From Sphingobacterium athyrii (GTDB taxonomy: Bacteria; Bacteroidota; Bacteroidia; Sphingobacteriales; Sphingobacteriaceae): DNA of 64,000 nucleotides. Position 1 is the first letter of the stretch, and every line of letters begins with the position of its first letter. Below the pieces are notes generated by a model. That model saw only the letters and a list, made by a program, of their open reading frames with translations, was not told the DNA's origin and ran no database searches. The stretch is taken from contig NZ_QCXX01000003.1 in assembly GCF_003071065.1 (NCBI RefSeq), forward strand, positions 574,687-638,686. Reading direction: 5' to 3'. Below, one piece after another: positions 35,614 to 44,856 of the stretch. The position numbers and the translations under genes are program-made.

Positions 35614-35649
35614 TTAACTTTGTTAAATAATATACTTAACTTAGTTAAG
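35614..35649. promoter_or_regulatory. Two palindromic operator candidates between MarR and UvrA2-type genes
   Basis: Site 1 is TTAAC-TTT-GTTAA (35614-35626) and site 2 is CTTAAC-TTA-GTTAAG (35635-35649, a perfect 15-bp palindrome with 3-bp centre). The centres are 22 bp apart, two helical turns, as for two MarR dimers side by side. They sit in the shared promoter region of both genes. Confidence 0.75.
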
Positions 35650-35673
35650 CAATAAATACCAAAGATAATTAAA

Positions 35674-37929
35674 ATGGAGCATATCGTTGTTATAAATGCC
35701 AAGCAGAACAATCTAAAAAATATTTCGCTTAATATTCCCAAAAGACAGATTACAGTTTTCACAGGTGTATCCGGTTCGGGCAAATCGTCCTTGGTGTTTG
35801 GAACTATCGGAGCAGAAGCCCAACGTCAGTTTAATGAAACTCAAACGAGCTTTATCAGAAATCGATTACAACATATCGGGGTACCAGAAGTGGATAAAAT
35901 TGACTATTTAAATGTCCCCATTATCATCAATCAAAAAAGGCTAGGTGGGAACGCCCGTTCTACTGTAGGCACCGCAACAGATGTTTATAGCTCATTGAGG
36001 TTACTTTTTTCTAGAATGGGAACACCTTTCGTGGGCTATTCCAATGTGTTTTCATTTAATAATCCACAGGGGATGTGCAAGGGATGCGAAGGTCTTGGTT
36101 TTGTGCAGGCCATAGATTTCGGGCAGCTCTTGGATAAGGAAAAATCCCTAAATGAGGGTGCAATCAAATTTCCGACATTTCAGCCCGGTGGATGGCGCTT
36201 AACCCGATATACACTATCGGGGTACTTTGACAACAATAAGAAATTAAAAGATTACGACGAGAGGGAATGGCAGATGCTCTTAAATGCGACGGAACATAAA
36301 CCCAAACATCCTGATAGACAATGGGGGAAAACTGTAAAATATGAAGGAATAATCCCCCGCATTGAAAAGGCATTCCTAAAGAAAGATTCGAAAGAGCATG
36401 TCGCACGGAAAGAAGTCCTCAAGAAGATCATTACCACGGCGGACTGCCCTGTATGTAATGGTAAAAGGCTGAATAAAAAGGTGCTATCCTGTAAAATATC
36501 AGGAAAAAGTATAGCCGATTGTGCGTCGCTCGCAATAGATGAGCTTCTCGATTTCATAAACACCATAAGATCAAACACCTATGAGGTATTATTAAACGAA
36601 CTGATTAGAAAATTACAACATATTGTTGATATAGGCTTGCAATATTTGACGTTGGAACGACGCACAGACACCTTGTCCGGTGGGGAATCCCAACGCATCA
36701 AGATGGTACGAAATCTCGGCAATAGTTTAACCGATTTGCTTTATATTTTCGATGAACCGAGCATAGGGCTGCATCCCAAAGACCTCCAAAATATTGCTGC
36801 TATTATCCAACAGATTAAAGCAAAAGGAAATACTGTGTTAATTGTTGAACATGATCCGGATCTGATCAAAATTGCGGATTGGGTTGTTGATATGGGGCCC
36901 GGATCCGGAAAAGCGGGCGGCGAAGTTGTATACCAGGGAAAATTTGACACACTTCCAGATTCAAAAGGGAAAACAGGAACCTATTTTGTAGGTCATTTTG
37001 ACTTCAATAGAAGCCCTCGCCAAGCGAAAGGTTATCTGGAGATAAGACAGGCAGACTTACATAATTTGAAAAACATCAATGTTAACATACCAAAACAGGT
37101 TCTATCTGTTGTTACAGGCGTTGCTGGTTCGGGTAAAAGTACCCTAATCAACAAGGTTTTGCCAACATTTTACCCTGAAGTTATTGTAGTCGATCAGACC
37201 TTATTCGCCGCTAATGTGCGTTCAAATTTACTTACTTATCTAAATTTATCGGATGTAATTCGAAGGCTCTTTTCGAAAGCCAATAACGTTTCTGAGAAAC
37301 TATTTAGTAGAAATAGTCTTGGCGCCTGCGAAAATTGCAAAGGATTGGGTATTGAGAAGATTGATCTTGCTTTTATGGAAGATATTGAGCAGGCCTGCGA
37401 ACTTTGTGGTGGTTCGGGCTTTACGCCTAAAATTCTAAATTACCATTATAAAGGTAAAAATATAGTTGATATTATGAATATGACAGTGATGGAGGCCGTC
37501 AGCTTTTTCCCCGAAGAGCCATTTTATTCCGCCTTTGATTTATTATCCAAACTTGGCCTTGGTTATCTTAGCCTAGGACAGCGGCTGGATAGTTTTTCAG
37601 GTGGCGAAAGGCAACGACTGAAACTTACACGCGAACTCCATCAAAGCAATGGTATTATTGTCCTTGATGAACCGAGCACCGGATTGCATCCGACTGATAC
37701 GGAAAAGCTATTGAACTTTATAGATATCCTTGTAAAAAATAAGAATACGGTTATAGTGATCGAACATAACCTGGATGTAATCGCGCAGGCAGACTGGGTA
37801 ATAGACATTGGCCCAGGGGCAGGTAAATATGGAGGTGAACTACTTTTTGAAGGGACAGTGGCCAATCTATTAAAAGACAAAAGGTCGTCAACAGCAGAAT
37901 ATTTGCGGCAACATTTAAAAATGACATGA
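35674..37929 (+). CDS. UvrA2-type ABC ATPase (excinuclease UvrA paralogue)
   Basis: 751 residues, against ~940 for canonical UvrA, so the UvrB-binding insert is missing, as in class II UvrA (UvrA2, DrrC-like). Two ABC modules: Walker A GVSGSGKSSLVFG (res ~33) and GVAGSGKSTLINKV (~480), signatures LSGGESQRIKMV and FSGGERQRLKLT, Walker B FDEPSIGL and LDEPSTGL. Zinc-binding Cys sets are kept: CKGCEGLGF, CPVCNGKRL, CENCKGLG and CELCGGSG. Such paralogues occur in antibiotic producers as self-resistance against DNA-binding drugs; here the MarR repressor and operators suggest inducible protection. It is not linked to uvrB or uvrC. Confidence 0.9.
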   Translation: MEHIVVINAKQNNLKNISLNIPKRQITVFTGVSGSGKSSLVFGTIGAEAQRQFNETQTSFIRNRLQHIGVPEVDKIDYLNVPIIINQKRLGGNARSTVGTATDVYSSLRLLFSRMGTPFVGYSNVFSFNNPQGMCKGCEGLGFVQAIDFGQLLDKEKSLNEGAIKFPTFQPGGWRLTRYTLSGYFDNNKKLKDYDEREWQMLLNATEHKPKHPDRQWGKTVKYEGIIPRIEKAFLKKDSKEHVARKEVLKKIITTADCPVCNGKRLNKKVLSCKISGKSIADCASLAIDELLDFINTIRSNTYEVLLNELIRKLQHIVDIGLQYLTLERRTDTLSGGESQRIKMVRNLGNSLTDLLYIFDEPSIGLHPKDLQNIAAIIQQIKAKGNTVLIVEHDPDLIKIADWVVDMGPGSGKAGGEVVYQGKFDTLPDSKGKTGTYFVGHFDFNRSPRQAKGYLEIRQADLHNLKNINVNIPKQVLSVVTGVAGSGKSTLINKVLPTFYPEVIVVDQTLFAANVRSNLLTYLNLSDVIRRLFSKANNVSEKLFSRNSLGACENCKGLGIEKIDLAFMEDIEQACELCGGSGFTPKILNYHYKGKNIVDIMNMTVMEAVSFFPEEPFYSAFDLLSKLGLGYLSLGQRLDSFSGGERQRLKLTRELHQSNGIIVLDEPSTGLHPTDTEKLLNFIDILVKNKNTVIVIEHNLDVIAQADWVIDIGPGAGKYGGELLFEGTVANLLKDKRSSTAEYLRQHLKMT

Positions 37930-38095
37930 TATACTTGCTTATTGCTCCGGCACCTTGTTGCACTTAAATTGTGCTTTCAAATATTGAAATTTCCTGGTCA
38001 AACAGGCCATAATCTTACAAATCAATCCCATAATTCCATAAAGATTTCAGAGCAGTTTGTGCGCACATTTGTATTGTAAGATTAAACATACAGAT

Positions 38096-40513
38096 ATGGC
38101 TACAAATAATTATAAAGAGACAATTTACATTCCCTTGGAAGATGTCGAAAGCGAACATTGCGCATTAATTGTTGAAAAAGAACTGGCCCTGGTGAAAGGG
38201 ATTGAGAGCCACAACGTAGAATTAAATAACCGTAGGGCAGCTATTACTGTCAAGGACAACCAAGTTGTTGCCGCTGCTGTAAAAGCTGTCAAAGACCTTG
38301 GTTATGGCGTATCTACGATAACAAAGACTTTTCCGGTATTGGGAATGACCTGTGCTTCCTGTGCAAGCAGCGCCGAGAGTATGGTTAAATACGAGCAGGG
38401 GGTAGTTAATGCTTCCGTAAATTTTGCCACCGGAAATTTGACTGTCGAATATCTTCCAAATATAACCGATGCTACGAAAATCCAGAAAGCTGTTCAAGCT
38501 GGCGGCTATGATTTATTGGTAGAGGACGAAGCCACACAACAAGAAACCTTGGAGTCCATTCACGCTGAAAAATTCAGAACGCTCAAAACCAAAACTGTGT
38601 GGGCTGTCATCCTGTCCCTACCAGTGGTGGTAATTGGCATGTTCTTTATGGATATGCCTTATGCGAACCCGATTATGTGGTTCTTTGCAACACCTGTCGT
38701 ACTCTGGCTGGGAAAAGACTTTTTTACCAATGCATGGAAACAAGCAAAACATGGTTCAGCCAATATGGATACCCTGGTCGCTTTAAGTACTGGGATCGCT
38801 TATATATTTAGTGTTTTCAATATGCTGTTTGCCAATTTTTGGCATCAACGCGGCTTGCATGCGCATGTCTATTTTGAAGCTGCCGCTGTGGTGATTGCTT
38901 TTATTTTGCTCGGGAAATTGCTGGAAGAGAAAGCCAAAGGCAATACCTCATCAGCTATAAAAAAGCTGATGGGCTTGCAACCTAAGACAGTGATGGTAAT
39001 ACAAGCAGATGGATCTGAAAGACAGGTTGCTATAGCAGCGGTCAATGTTGGCGATATCATTCAGGTAAAACCGGGTGAAAAAATTGCTGTTGACGGGATG
39101 GTCATATCGGGCGATTCCTACGTGGATGAAAGCATGTTGAGTGGTGAACCTGTACCTGTTCTGAAAAAAGAAAATGAAAAAGTTTTTGCCGGTACGATCA
39201 ATCAAAAAGGCAGCTTCCAGTTTCGCGCCGTAAAAGTGGGTAAGGAGACCATGCTAGCTCAGATCATCAAAATGGTTCAGGACGCCCAGGGTAGTAAAGC
39301 TCCCGTACAAAAAATGGTTGATAAAATTGCCGGTGTATTTGTTCCGGTGGTCATCGGCATTGCACTATTCACCTTTGCCATGTGGCTTATTTTGGGTGGG
39401 GATAACGGCTTGGTACAAGGTTTGTTGGCCGCTGTTACCGTACTAGTTATCGCCTGTCCCTGCGCACTTGGCCTAGCAACACCTACCGCAATCATGGTTG
39501 GCGTAGGAAAAGGGGCGGAGCATGGTATCTTGATCAAAGATGCGGAAAGCCTTGAGCTTGCCAAACGCGTCAATGCGATCGTATTGGATAAAACCGGAAC
39601 AATAACGGAAGGAAAACCACGGGTAACGGGTATACAATGGTTAAACGATGATGATGCCACAAATGGTATCTTATTGAATATTGAGAAACAGTCAGAACAT
39701 CCGCTGGCGGAGGCAGTAGTCAATCATTTGGAAGGTGTAAGCATTACGCCGATAGCTGCATTCGATAGCATAACAGGCAAAGGAGCAAAAGCGAATTATG
39801 GACCGGAAACTTATTATGTAGGAAATAAGAAACTGCTGATGGAAAATGGGATCAGCGTAGCGGCAGAATTGCAGCGTCAGGCAGACCAATGGAGTGAAGA
39901 GTCCAAAACTGTTATCTGGTTCGCAAATAGCACAAATACACTTGCGGTAATTGCAATTTCCGATAAAATCAAAGAAACCTCCGTGTTGGCCATTCAAGAA
40001 ATGCAGGCCATGGGTATTGAACTTTATATGCTGACGGGTGATAATGAATCTACTGCTAAAGCGATTGCCGAACAAACCGGTATTAAACACTACAAAGCGG
40101 AAGTCATGCCACAACACAAAGCTGACTTTGTAAAAGAGCTTCAACAACAGGGAAAAGTGGTGGCCATGGTTGGCGACGGTATTAATGACAGCACCGCGCT
40201 GGCAACGGCTGACGTCAGCATAGCGATGGGTAAAGGAAGCGATATTGCTATGGATGTGGCAAAAATGACCATCATCTCCTCGGATCTAACTAAAATACCC
40301 CAGGCAATCCGGCTGTCAAAACAAACGGTGACCACGATCAAACAAAATTTATTCTGGGCTTTTATTTACAATGTGATCGGTATTCCGCTCGCAGCAGGCA
40401 TACTCTTTCCGATCAATGGCTTCCTTTTAAATCCTATGATCGCCGGAGCGGCAATGGCCTTGAGCAGTGTTAGTGTAGTGAGTAATAGCTTACGTTTAAA
40501 ATGGAAAAAATAG
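38096..40513 (+). CDS. copA: Copper-translocating P1B-type ATPase
   Basis: From the ATG at 38096 there are 805 residues (the frame opens at 38057). The N terminus has two HMA-like repeats: the first (~8-75) lacks the CxxC pair (ESEHCALIVEKE), the second has GMTCASCA and is intact. Then: TGE-loop LSGEPVPVLKKE, CPC in TM6 (VIACPCALGLATP, about residue 450), DKTGTITEGKP, SEHPLAEAV (HP), MVGDGINDSTAL, and the copper-type C-terminal TM7-8 (NPMIAGAAMALSSVSVVSNS, with M-x-x-S-S). It exports Cu(I) to the periplasm. Downstream the chaperone at 40540 belongs to the same unit. Confidence 0.95.
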   Translation: MATNNYKETIYIPLEDVESEHCALIVEKELALVKGIESHNVELNNRRAAITVKDNQVVAAAVKAVKDLGYGVSTITKTFPVLGMTCASCASSAESMVKYEQGVVNASVNFATGNLTVEYLPNITDATKIQKAVQAGGYDLLVEDEATQQETLESIHAEKFRTLKTKTVWAVILSLPVVVIGMFFMDMPYANPIMWFFATPVVLWLGKDFFTNAWKQAKHGSANMDTLVALSTGIAYIFSVFNMLFANFWHQRGLHAHVYFEAAAVVIAFILLGKLLEEKAKGNTSSAIKKLMGLQPKTVMVIQADGSERQVAIAAVNVGDIIQVKPGEKIAVDGMVISGDSYVDESMLSGEPVPVLKKENEKVFAGTINQKGSFQFRAVKVGKETMLAQIIKMVQDAQGSKAPVQKMVDKIAGVFVPVVIGIALFTFAMWLILGGDNGLVQGLLAAVTVLVIACPCALGLATPTAIMVGVGKGAEHGILIKDAESLELAKRVNAIVLDKTGTITEGKPRVTGIQWLNDDDATNGILLNIEKQSEHPLAEAVVNHLEGVSITPIAAFDSITGKGAKANYGPETYYVGNKKLLMENGISVAAELQRQADQWSEESKTVIWFANSTNTLAVIAISDKIKETSVLAIQEMQAMGIELYMLTGDNESTAKAIAEQTGIKHYKAEVMPQHKADFVKELQQQGKVVAMVGDGINDSTALATADVSIAMGKGSDIAMDVAKMTIISSDLTKIPQAIRLSKQTVTTIKQNLFWAFIYNVIGIPLAAGILFPINGFLLNPMIAGAAMALSSVSVVSNSLRLKWKK

Positions 40514-40539
40514 AATTAGTAATATTAAAATTAAATAAC

Positions 40540-40761
40540 ATGGAAAGCAAAAACATTCAATTCAAAACAAACCTCAACTGTGGAGGCTGTGTAGCCAAAG
40601 TTCGTGCTGATCTGGACAATGCCGAAGGGATCTGCGAATGGAATGTCGACACATCGAACAATGATAAGATTCTCACCGTGAAATCAAACGGTATATCCGA
40701 AGAAGAAGTTATGGAGATTATCAAAAAGAAAGGCTTTATTGCAGAACCGCATTCTGCATAA
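40540..40761 (+). CDS. Heavy-metal-associated (CopZ-like) metallochaperone
   Basis: From the ATG at 40540, 73 residues; an open frame from 40501 overlaps the copA stop. One ferredoxin-like HMA domain: FKTNLNCGGCVAKVRADLDN holds a C-x-x-C (CGGC), and the domain ends with the usual EVMEIIKKKGF. Unlike copper chaperones with MxCxxC it has N-L-N-C-G-G-C, so affinity may differ. It follows copA with no gap and probably delivers copper to it. Confidence 0.88.
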   Translation: MESKNIQFKTNLNCGGCVAKVRADLDNAEGICEWNVDTSNNDKILTVKSNGISEEEVMEIIKKKGFIAEPHSA

Positions 40762-40780
40762 TTAACTGCAATCATCAAGG

Positions 40781-40817
40781 AAAAGTCGCCCGTTTATACT
40801 GGACGGCTTTTCTTTGT
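40781..40817 (+). terminator. Terminator of the copA-chaperone unit
   Basis: AAAAGTCGCCC and GGACGGCTTTT pair with one G-T and one mismatch, loop about 9 nt, then TCTTTG. It lies 20 bp after the chaperone stop codon. Confidence 0.75.
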
Positions 40818-40869
40818 TAGTTAAATGAGGTAGTTTTTTAAAGCCTATAGTTGGCATTTTGGTCAGGGG

Positions 40870-40910
40870 GTGCTTGCTATAGCGATTATTTTGAATGCTA
40901 TAGCAAGCAC
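40870..40910. repeat. 14-bp perfect inverted repeat
   Basis: GTGCTTGCTATAGC (40870-40883) and its complement (40897-40910) around a 13-nt loop, followed by TTTAAAG. It is a second hairpin 53 bp after the copA-unit terminator and may be an extra terminator or the palindrome of a regulator. Confidence 0.7.
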
Positions 40911-40976
40911 TTTAAAGTAAATAAAATAGCTTCAGTCACTTGTGTGCTTGCACAATTAAGCTTATTTTAGCCATTG

Positions 40977-41234
40977 ATGGGCTACATTAAATTTGATATT
41001 TTCAAAAACTACGGACAATACGTGATGACTTTACTAATGTTGGTCGTCGTATGGTTCACATCCTGCCCAATAAAGAGTGGAATCAAAAGTCTCATCGGGC
41101 TAACGATAAATACTTACCTATCTTTCTCCAATACCAGACATTGCGCATTTAGGATTATCTTTTTTTCAAAAGTTTGTGTCTTCTCAACAGAACGGCAGCA
41201 ACTGTATTCACATTTTTATACAGCTGAAGGTTAG
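40977..41234 (+). CDS. Small hypothetical protein with lipoprotein-like signal
   Basis: From the ATG at 40977, 85 residues. After a short polar start comes YVMTLLMLVVVWFTSCPIKS, a hydrophobic helix with a possible lipobox, then GIKSLIGLTINT. The C-P-I-K-x-x-I-K-S-L phrase recalls a small conserved Bacteroidota protein of unknown function found near metal loci, though I cannot confirm this. The second half (RIIFFSKVCVFSTERQQLYS) is less protein-like. It lies 60 bp before the TlpA-like gene and could share its transcript. Confidence 0.45.
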   Translation: MGYIKFDIFKNYGQYVMTLLMLVVVWFTSCPIKSGIKSLIGLTINTYLSFSNTRHCAFRIIFFSKVCVFSTERQQLYSHFYTAEG

Positions 41235-41294
41235 CAAGGTAAAAAAATTAAGGCAATAAATTTCGAATATAAACTATAGTAACTTACACATACA

Positions 41295-41858
41295 ATGATG
41301 AATATAAGATTTAACAGTATAACCATGCGTATTGGGCTTTTTATTCTCGCGGCAGGTGTTTTGACTGCCTGCGGAAATCCAACTTCGAGTAACAAACCCG
41401 AAACAGAAAAAGAGCAGCCTATCCAGGAGATGCAAAAACCAAAAGTAGCGGACGTTTCTTTTAAAGATAAGTCTGGAAATGTCGTATCATTGAGTGCTTT
41501 AAAAGGGAAAGTTGTGTTTATCAACTTCTGGGCTACCTGGTGTCCTCCGTGTATACATGAGATGCCGTCCATAAATACCTTAAGACAAGGATTCAAGGGT
41601 AATAAAAATATTGAATTCCTGATGGTGGATGTAGATAATGATATCGATCAATCGGCAGCATTTATGGAAAAGAACAATTATGACTTGCCTTTATACACTC
41701 CCGCAGGAGAAATCCCACCTGAGTTTTTAGGTGGATCAATTCCTACCACAGTCATTCTGGACAAAAATGGACAGATAATCGAACGTTTAGAGGGGAGTAG
41801 AGACTATGCTGCTCCAGAGATAGTAAAAGCATTGACGGAACTTACAAAGGCAAATTAA
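41295..41858 (+). CDS. TlpA-like thioredoxin-fold lipoprotein
   Basis: 187 residues. The start has a lipoprotein signal (IGLFILAAGVLTACGN; Cys about residue 27) and a short charged linker. The thioredoxin-fold domain (from VADVSFKDKSGNVVSLSALK) has the redox motif WATWCPPCIHEMP (CPPC) and a cis-Pro region LGGSIPTTVILDKNGQII. TlpA/ResA-type proteins keep periplasmic thiols reduced, e.g. for cytochrome c or copper-centre assembly. Its place after the copper genes is suggestive of metal-linked redox. A terminator follows at 41894. Confidence 0.92.
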   Translation: MMNIRFNSITMRIGLFILAAGVLTACGNPTSSNKPETEKEQPIQEMQKPKVADVSFKDKSGNVVSLSALKGKVVFINFWATWCPPCIHEMPSINTLRQGFKGNKNIEFLMVDVDNDIDQSAAFMEKNNYDLPLYTPAGEIPPEFLGGSIPTTVILDKNGQIIERLEGSRDYAAPEIVKALTELTKAN

Positions 41859-41893
41859 CACACGAACAAATAGTTCAAGTGAAATGTCTTAAG

Positions 41894-41930
41894 AGAGCTA
41901 AATGGATTTTAATCTATTTAGCTCTTTTTA
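41894..41930. terminator. Bidirectional terminator after the TlpA-like gene
   Basis: AGAGCTAAAT (41894-41903) and ATTTAGCTCT (41916-41925) form a 10-bp perfect stem with a 12-nt loop and TTTTTA next. It separates the + strand TlpA gene from the - strand hydrolase, and can serve both. Confidence 0.9.
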
Positions 41931-41945
41931 TAATACGATAATATT

Positions 41946-42641
41946 TTACGATACTACACTTACAGCCTCTTTGATCAATGCTGTAATTTCATTTGGATGG
42001 GTAGCCAGGGAAGCATGACTAGCTGCTAAATGAATGATTTTTTTTGCGTTGATCCGCTCAGCCATTTCTATTTGTGTTGCAGGTGGTATCATATGATCAT
42101 TGTCTGATACCTGGTACCAGCTAGGTTTTGTTTTCCACGCCGGTTCATCAGCCTCAGCGGCGAAAATACTGCCATGAGTTGGTTTTTGAGCCAAAGACAT
42201 CACGATTGCATCTTTTTCGCTTAAATCATGGGCAAAGCTTTCATGGAATTTATCGTGCTTGATCCAAAGAAATCCTTTTGCATCAGGAACAATACTTGCT
42301 GCGCCAGAAGACTTCTCTCTGCGACTGAATATCCCGCCTAAGCTTTCGCCCTTCTCCGGAGCAAAGGCAGCAATAAACACTAAACCCACAACTTTTTCAT
42401 GATGCCCTGCTGCCGATATAACTGCTCCGCCATAAGAATGCCCAACTAACACAACTTTACCCGTCTGTAAGTCAATCAAATCCTTCGTTTTCTGAATATC
42501 ATCTTCGATTGACGTCAATGGATTTTGTACGCTTCGAACAGTATATCCTTCCGCATGAAGATTTGCAATAACATGTCGCCAATGGGACCCGTCTCCCCAG
42601 GCTCCGTGGACTAAAATAATTGTTACATTTCGATTTCCCAT
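41946..42641 (-). CDS. Alpha/beta hydrolase (EstC/salicylesterase-like)
   Basis: 231 residues. Residues early on hold the oxyanion His-Gly (LVHGAWGDGSHW), then the nucleophile elbow VLVGHSYGGAV (Ser ~77), and a C-terminal His in HLAASHASLATHPNEI; the acid residue is probably in SDNDHMIPP. The pattern H-G-A-W-x-D-G-S-x-W is the hallmark of the plant methylesterase/EstC-like group (hydroxynitrile-lyase-like alpha/beta hydrolases). Cytoplasmic, no signal. Single gene converging with the TlpA gene. Confidence 0.88.
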   Translation of the reverse strand: MGNRNVTIILVHGAWGDGSHWRHVIANLHAEGYTVRSVQNPLTSIEDDIQKTKDLIDLQTGKVVLVGHSYGGAVISAAGHHEKVVGLVFIAAFAPEKGESLGGIFSRREKSSGAASIVPDAKGFLWIKHDKFHESFAHDLSEKDAIVMSLAQKPTHGSIFAAEADEPAWKTKPSWYQVSDNDHMIPPATQIEMAERINAKKIIHLAASHASLATHPNEITALIKEAVSVVS

Positions 42642-43104
42642 ATTCGTTGAAGTTTATAAACAAATATATGTTTAAGTTGCTATTGAACATATTAATTTAA
42701 GTTGACCTTTTAAAACCCGTCGACCGATTCTACTCAACCATGGCCGGTTGATCTTGAGATAGTTGGCAATATGTTTTTGGGCCCAAACCCTGGACTTTAT
42801 TTATCTTGGGCGGGATCATTATCTAGAAAGAAAGCTCTTTTCGAATCGTGATGAAGAAGAGCGGGGAGACCGAAGCCTAATGCTAATTAGCGTGTTCGTA
42901 TATAAAATAATGCTGTTCGTATAATTTTGTCAATCTGTATTTATTTTTCTTTTAGCTTTATGCCAAATAACAGCTACTTCTCAAAAAATAGTTTTTTTGT
43001 AAGCATTCTCCTGCTGTTGATTACGAACTTTGGCTGTATGTCAGCAGGTATTCCGTTGTGTTGAAAGAATTATCAGGAGAAACTCAAATAGTAAATAACA
43101 TTGT
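42642..43104. other. Intergenic, about 460 bp
   Basis: No coding frame. It carries the divergent promoters of the hydrolase and of the beta-barrel gene; I see no clear TTTG/TAnnTTTG pair and no hairpin. Confidence 0.5.
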
Positions 43105-43692
43105 ATGCCAGACAACAAAAGGAAGAAAATCGTATTTGCCGTAACAGTAATTTTTGGACTACTGTCCATACACAAAGCTTTAGCACAATTCGGAATGGGC
43201 ATTCGGGCAGGAGGCAATCTATCAAGTACAGATGGCTCAGCCTTTCGCTCAAATAAGAGAGTCGGTTTTCAGATCGGAGGGGATCTTACTTATCGTTTCA
43301 ATAAAAACATCGCTTTACAAGCTGAACCAGTCTATAACTTGATACGAATCCGAAATAATGACCAGACAGCACAGCGTGAGCACGGTATTGGAGCCGGTAC
43401 CAGAAAGTTAGCCTATATGAGTGTACCACTCTATTTAAAACTAAACTTTACCCGTACTATTGCAATTATGGGTGGTCTCGACTTTAATTTTCTACTCAAT
43501 GATGACCGCTATAAATTGAACAATGGAGACAATGCATTCCGTAGTAGACCAAGAACAGGCTACAGTTTAGGTGCAGAATTGGGTGGAGTTTATTTTCGGT
43601 ATCGAAAATTTAATAGAACAAATAATATTATTGACAATTGGACTGCGGATATTGAACAATATCAACTGGGATTCAAATTTGAATTATTTTAA
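43105..43692 (+). CDS. Outer-membrane beta-barrel protein
   Basis: 195 residues with a signal peptide (IVFAVTVIFGLLSIHKALAQ). The mature part shows alternating strands ending in aromatic residues: GMGIRAGGNLSST, RVGFQIGGDLTYRFNKNIAL, AIMGGLDFNFLLND, SLGAELGGVYFRYRKF and a C-terminal GFKFELF. This is the OMP_b-brl-type 8-stranded barrel common in Bacteroidota, ending in Phe as required for BamA insertion. No ligand is known. Terminator at 43788. Confidence 0.88.
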   Translation: MPDNKRKKIVFAVTVIFGLLSIHKALAQFGMGIRAGGNLSSTDGSAFRSNKRVGFQIGGDLTYRFNKNIALQAEPVYNLIRIRNNDQTAQREHGIGAGTRKLAYMSVPLYLKLNFTRTIAIMGGLDFNFLLNDDRYKLNNGDNAFRSRPRTGYSLGAELGGVYFRYRKFNRTNNIIDNWTADIEQYQLGFKFELF

Positions 43693-43787
43693 ATGAATTT
43701 CGGTGCAAAACCTGATTGTGGAAGACTTCGCTGAAAAGTTAGTTTTAATGCATAAAAATTGATATTGGCAATATTAACAGGAGGGAG

Positions 43788-43817
43788 CCATCCCGATGTA
43801 ATCGGAATGGTTTTTTT
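43788..43817 (+). terminator. Terminator after the beta-barrel gene
   Basis: CCATCCCGAT pairs with ATCGGAATGG (one mismatch, 3-nt loop), followed by seven T. Positioned ~95 bp after the stop. Confidence 0.8.
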
Positions 43818-43830
43818 ATTATATGTTATC

Positions 43831-44856
43831 CTATGTTTCCGCCGATAACATTTCAATCTGCCACCTGATATGGTCTATTGTAATCGGATATTCAACATCA
43901 TTAATAAGATTTTCATAGATAGCATTGAATAATAGATTATAATCTCCTTTATGCGGGCGAAGGTAAGATATATGCTTTTGATTTGAGCTATCGATGGTCA
44001 CAAGTTTTCCTTCGCTGCCTTCCGGCTCCATGCCGTATATCGAATTGTTGGGAAGCATACCATCTATTAATTGTTGTTCCTGTACATCAGCCATCGTTTT
44101 AATAAAGCTCCCCTTTGTACCGTTTAAAACAAAAGCGGGTAAAGGTTCAGCAACAGCGAGACTTCCCGTTAAAAATACATTCAAGCCATCCGGATAATGC
44201 AAATGATAATGAAAGTAATCCGCGACTTGGGAATCCGGCCGGTTGATTGAAGTTGTTTTACTGAATTTTAATGGTTTACCAAAAAGTGCGATAGCCTGAT
44301 CTATTATATGAGGCCCTAAGTCGTATGTGAGACCGCTGGAGATGTATTGATTATTTTCCTTGAAATATTTTTGACCCAATTCCAGTTTATAGCGGTCGAA
44401 GCGAAAAGATACTTCAACCAGTTTGCCAAGATCACCGCTTTCGACAACTTTCTTTACATCAAGGAAATGACTATCATAACGTCTGTTTTGATAAAAGAAA
44501 ATCCGCTTCCCGCTTTTCTTGCTGACCTCAATAAGTTCGTCGAATTGAGCAATATTTTCCACTGCTGGCTTCTCGATAAGGACATGTTTTCCTGCTTTTA
44601 GCGCGTCGATAGCGAACTCAAAATGGGTATGGTTTGGTGTATTTACAATCACAAGCTCTATTGTATCGTCAGCCAATAATTGAGTTACACTGTCATAACT
44701 AATAATTTCTGGATAAAGTTCCTCCGCTGTTTTATTTGACCGCTCTACGACAGCGGTTAAGTTAAAATGTGGACTAATATGGATGAAAGGTGCGTGAAAG
44801 ACACGCCCAGACATGCCAAAACTTAAAATTCCAGTGTTGATTTTGGTACTTGTCAT
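43831..44856 (-). CDS. Gfo/Idh/MocA family oxidoreductase
   Basis: 341 residues. The NAD-binding start (TKINTGILSFGMSGRVFHAP), the E-K-P motif in HVLIEKPAVENIAQFDEL (EKP near residue 100) and a C-terminal (DLGPHIIDQAIALFGKPLKF) G-x-H-x-x-D motif are family landmarks. Start GxGxxxG is slightly changed (FGMSGRVFH), as in YdgJ-like members. These enzymes oxidise or epimerise sugars or inositols. Lone gene, so the substrate stays open. Confidence 0.92.
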   Translation of the reverse strand: MTSTKINTGILSFGMSGRVFHAPFIHISPHFNLTAVVERSNKTAEELYPEIISYDSVTQLLADDTIELVIVNTPNHTHFEFAIDALKAGKHVLIEKPAVENIAQFDELIEVSKKSGKRIFFYQNRRYDSHFLDVKKVVESGDLGKLVEVSFRFDRYKLELGQKYFKENNQYISSGLTYDLGPHIIDQAIALFGKPLKFSKTTSINRPDSQVADYFHYHLHYPDGLNVFLTGSLAVAEPLPAFVLNGTKGSFIKTMADVQEQQLIDGMLPNNSIYGMEPEGSEGKLVTIDSSNQKHISYLRPHKGDYNLLFNAIYENLINDVEYPITIDHIRWQIEMLSAET

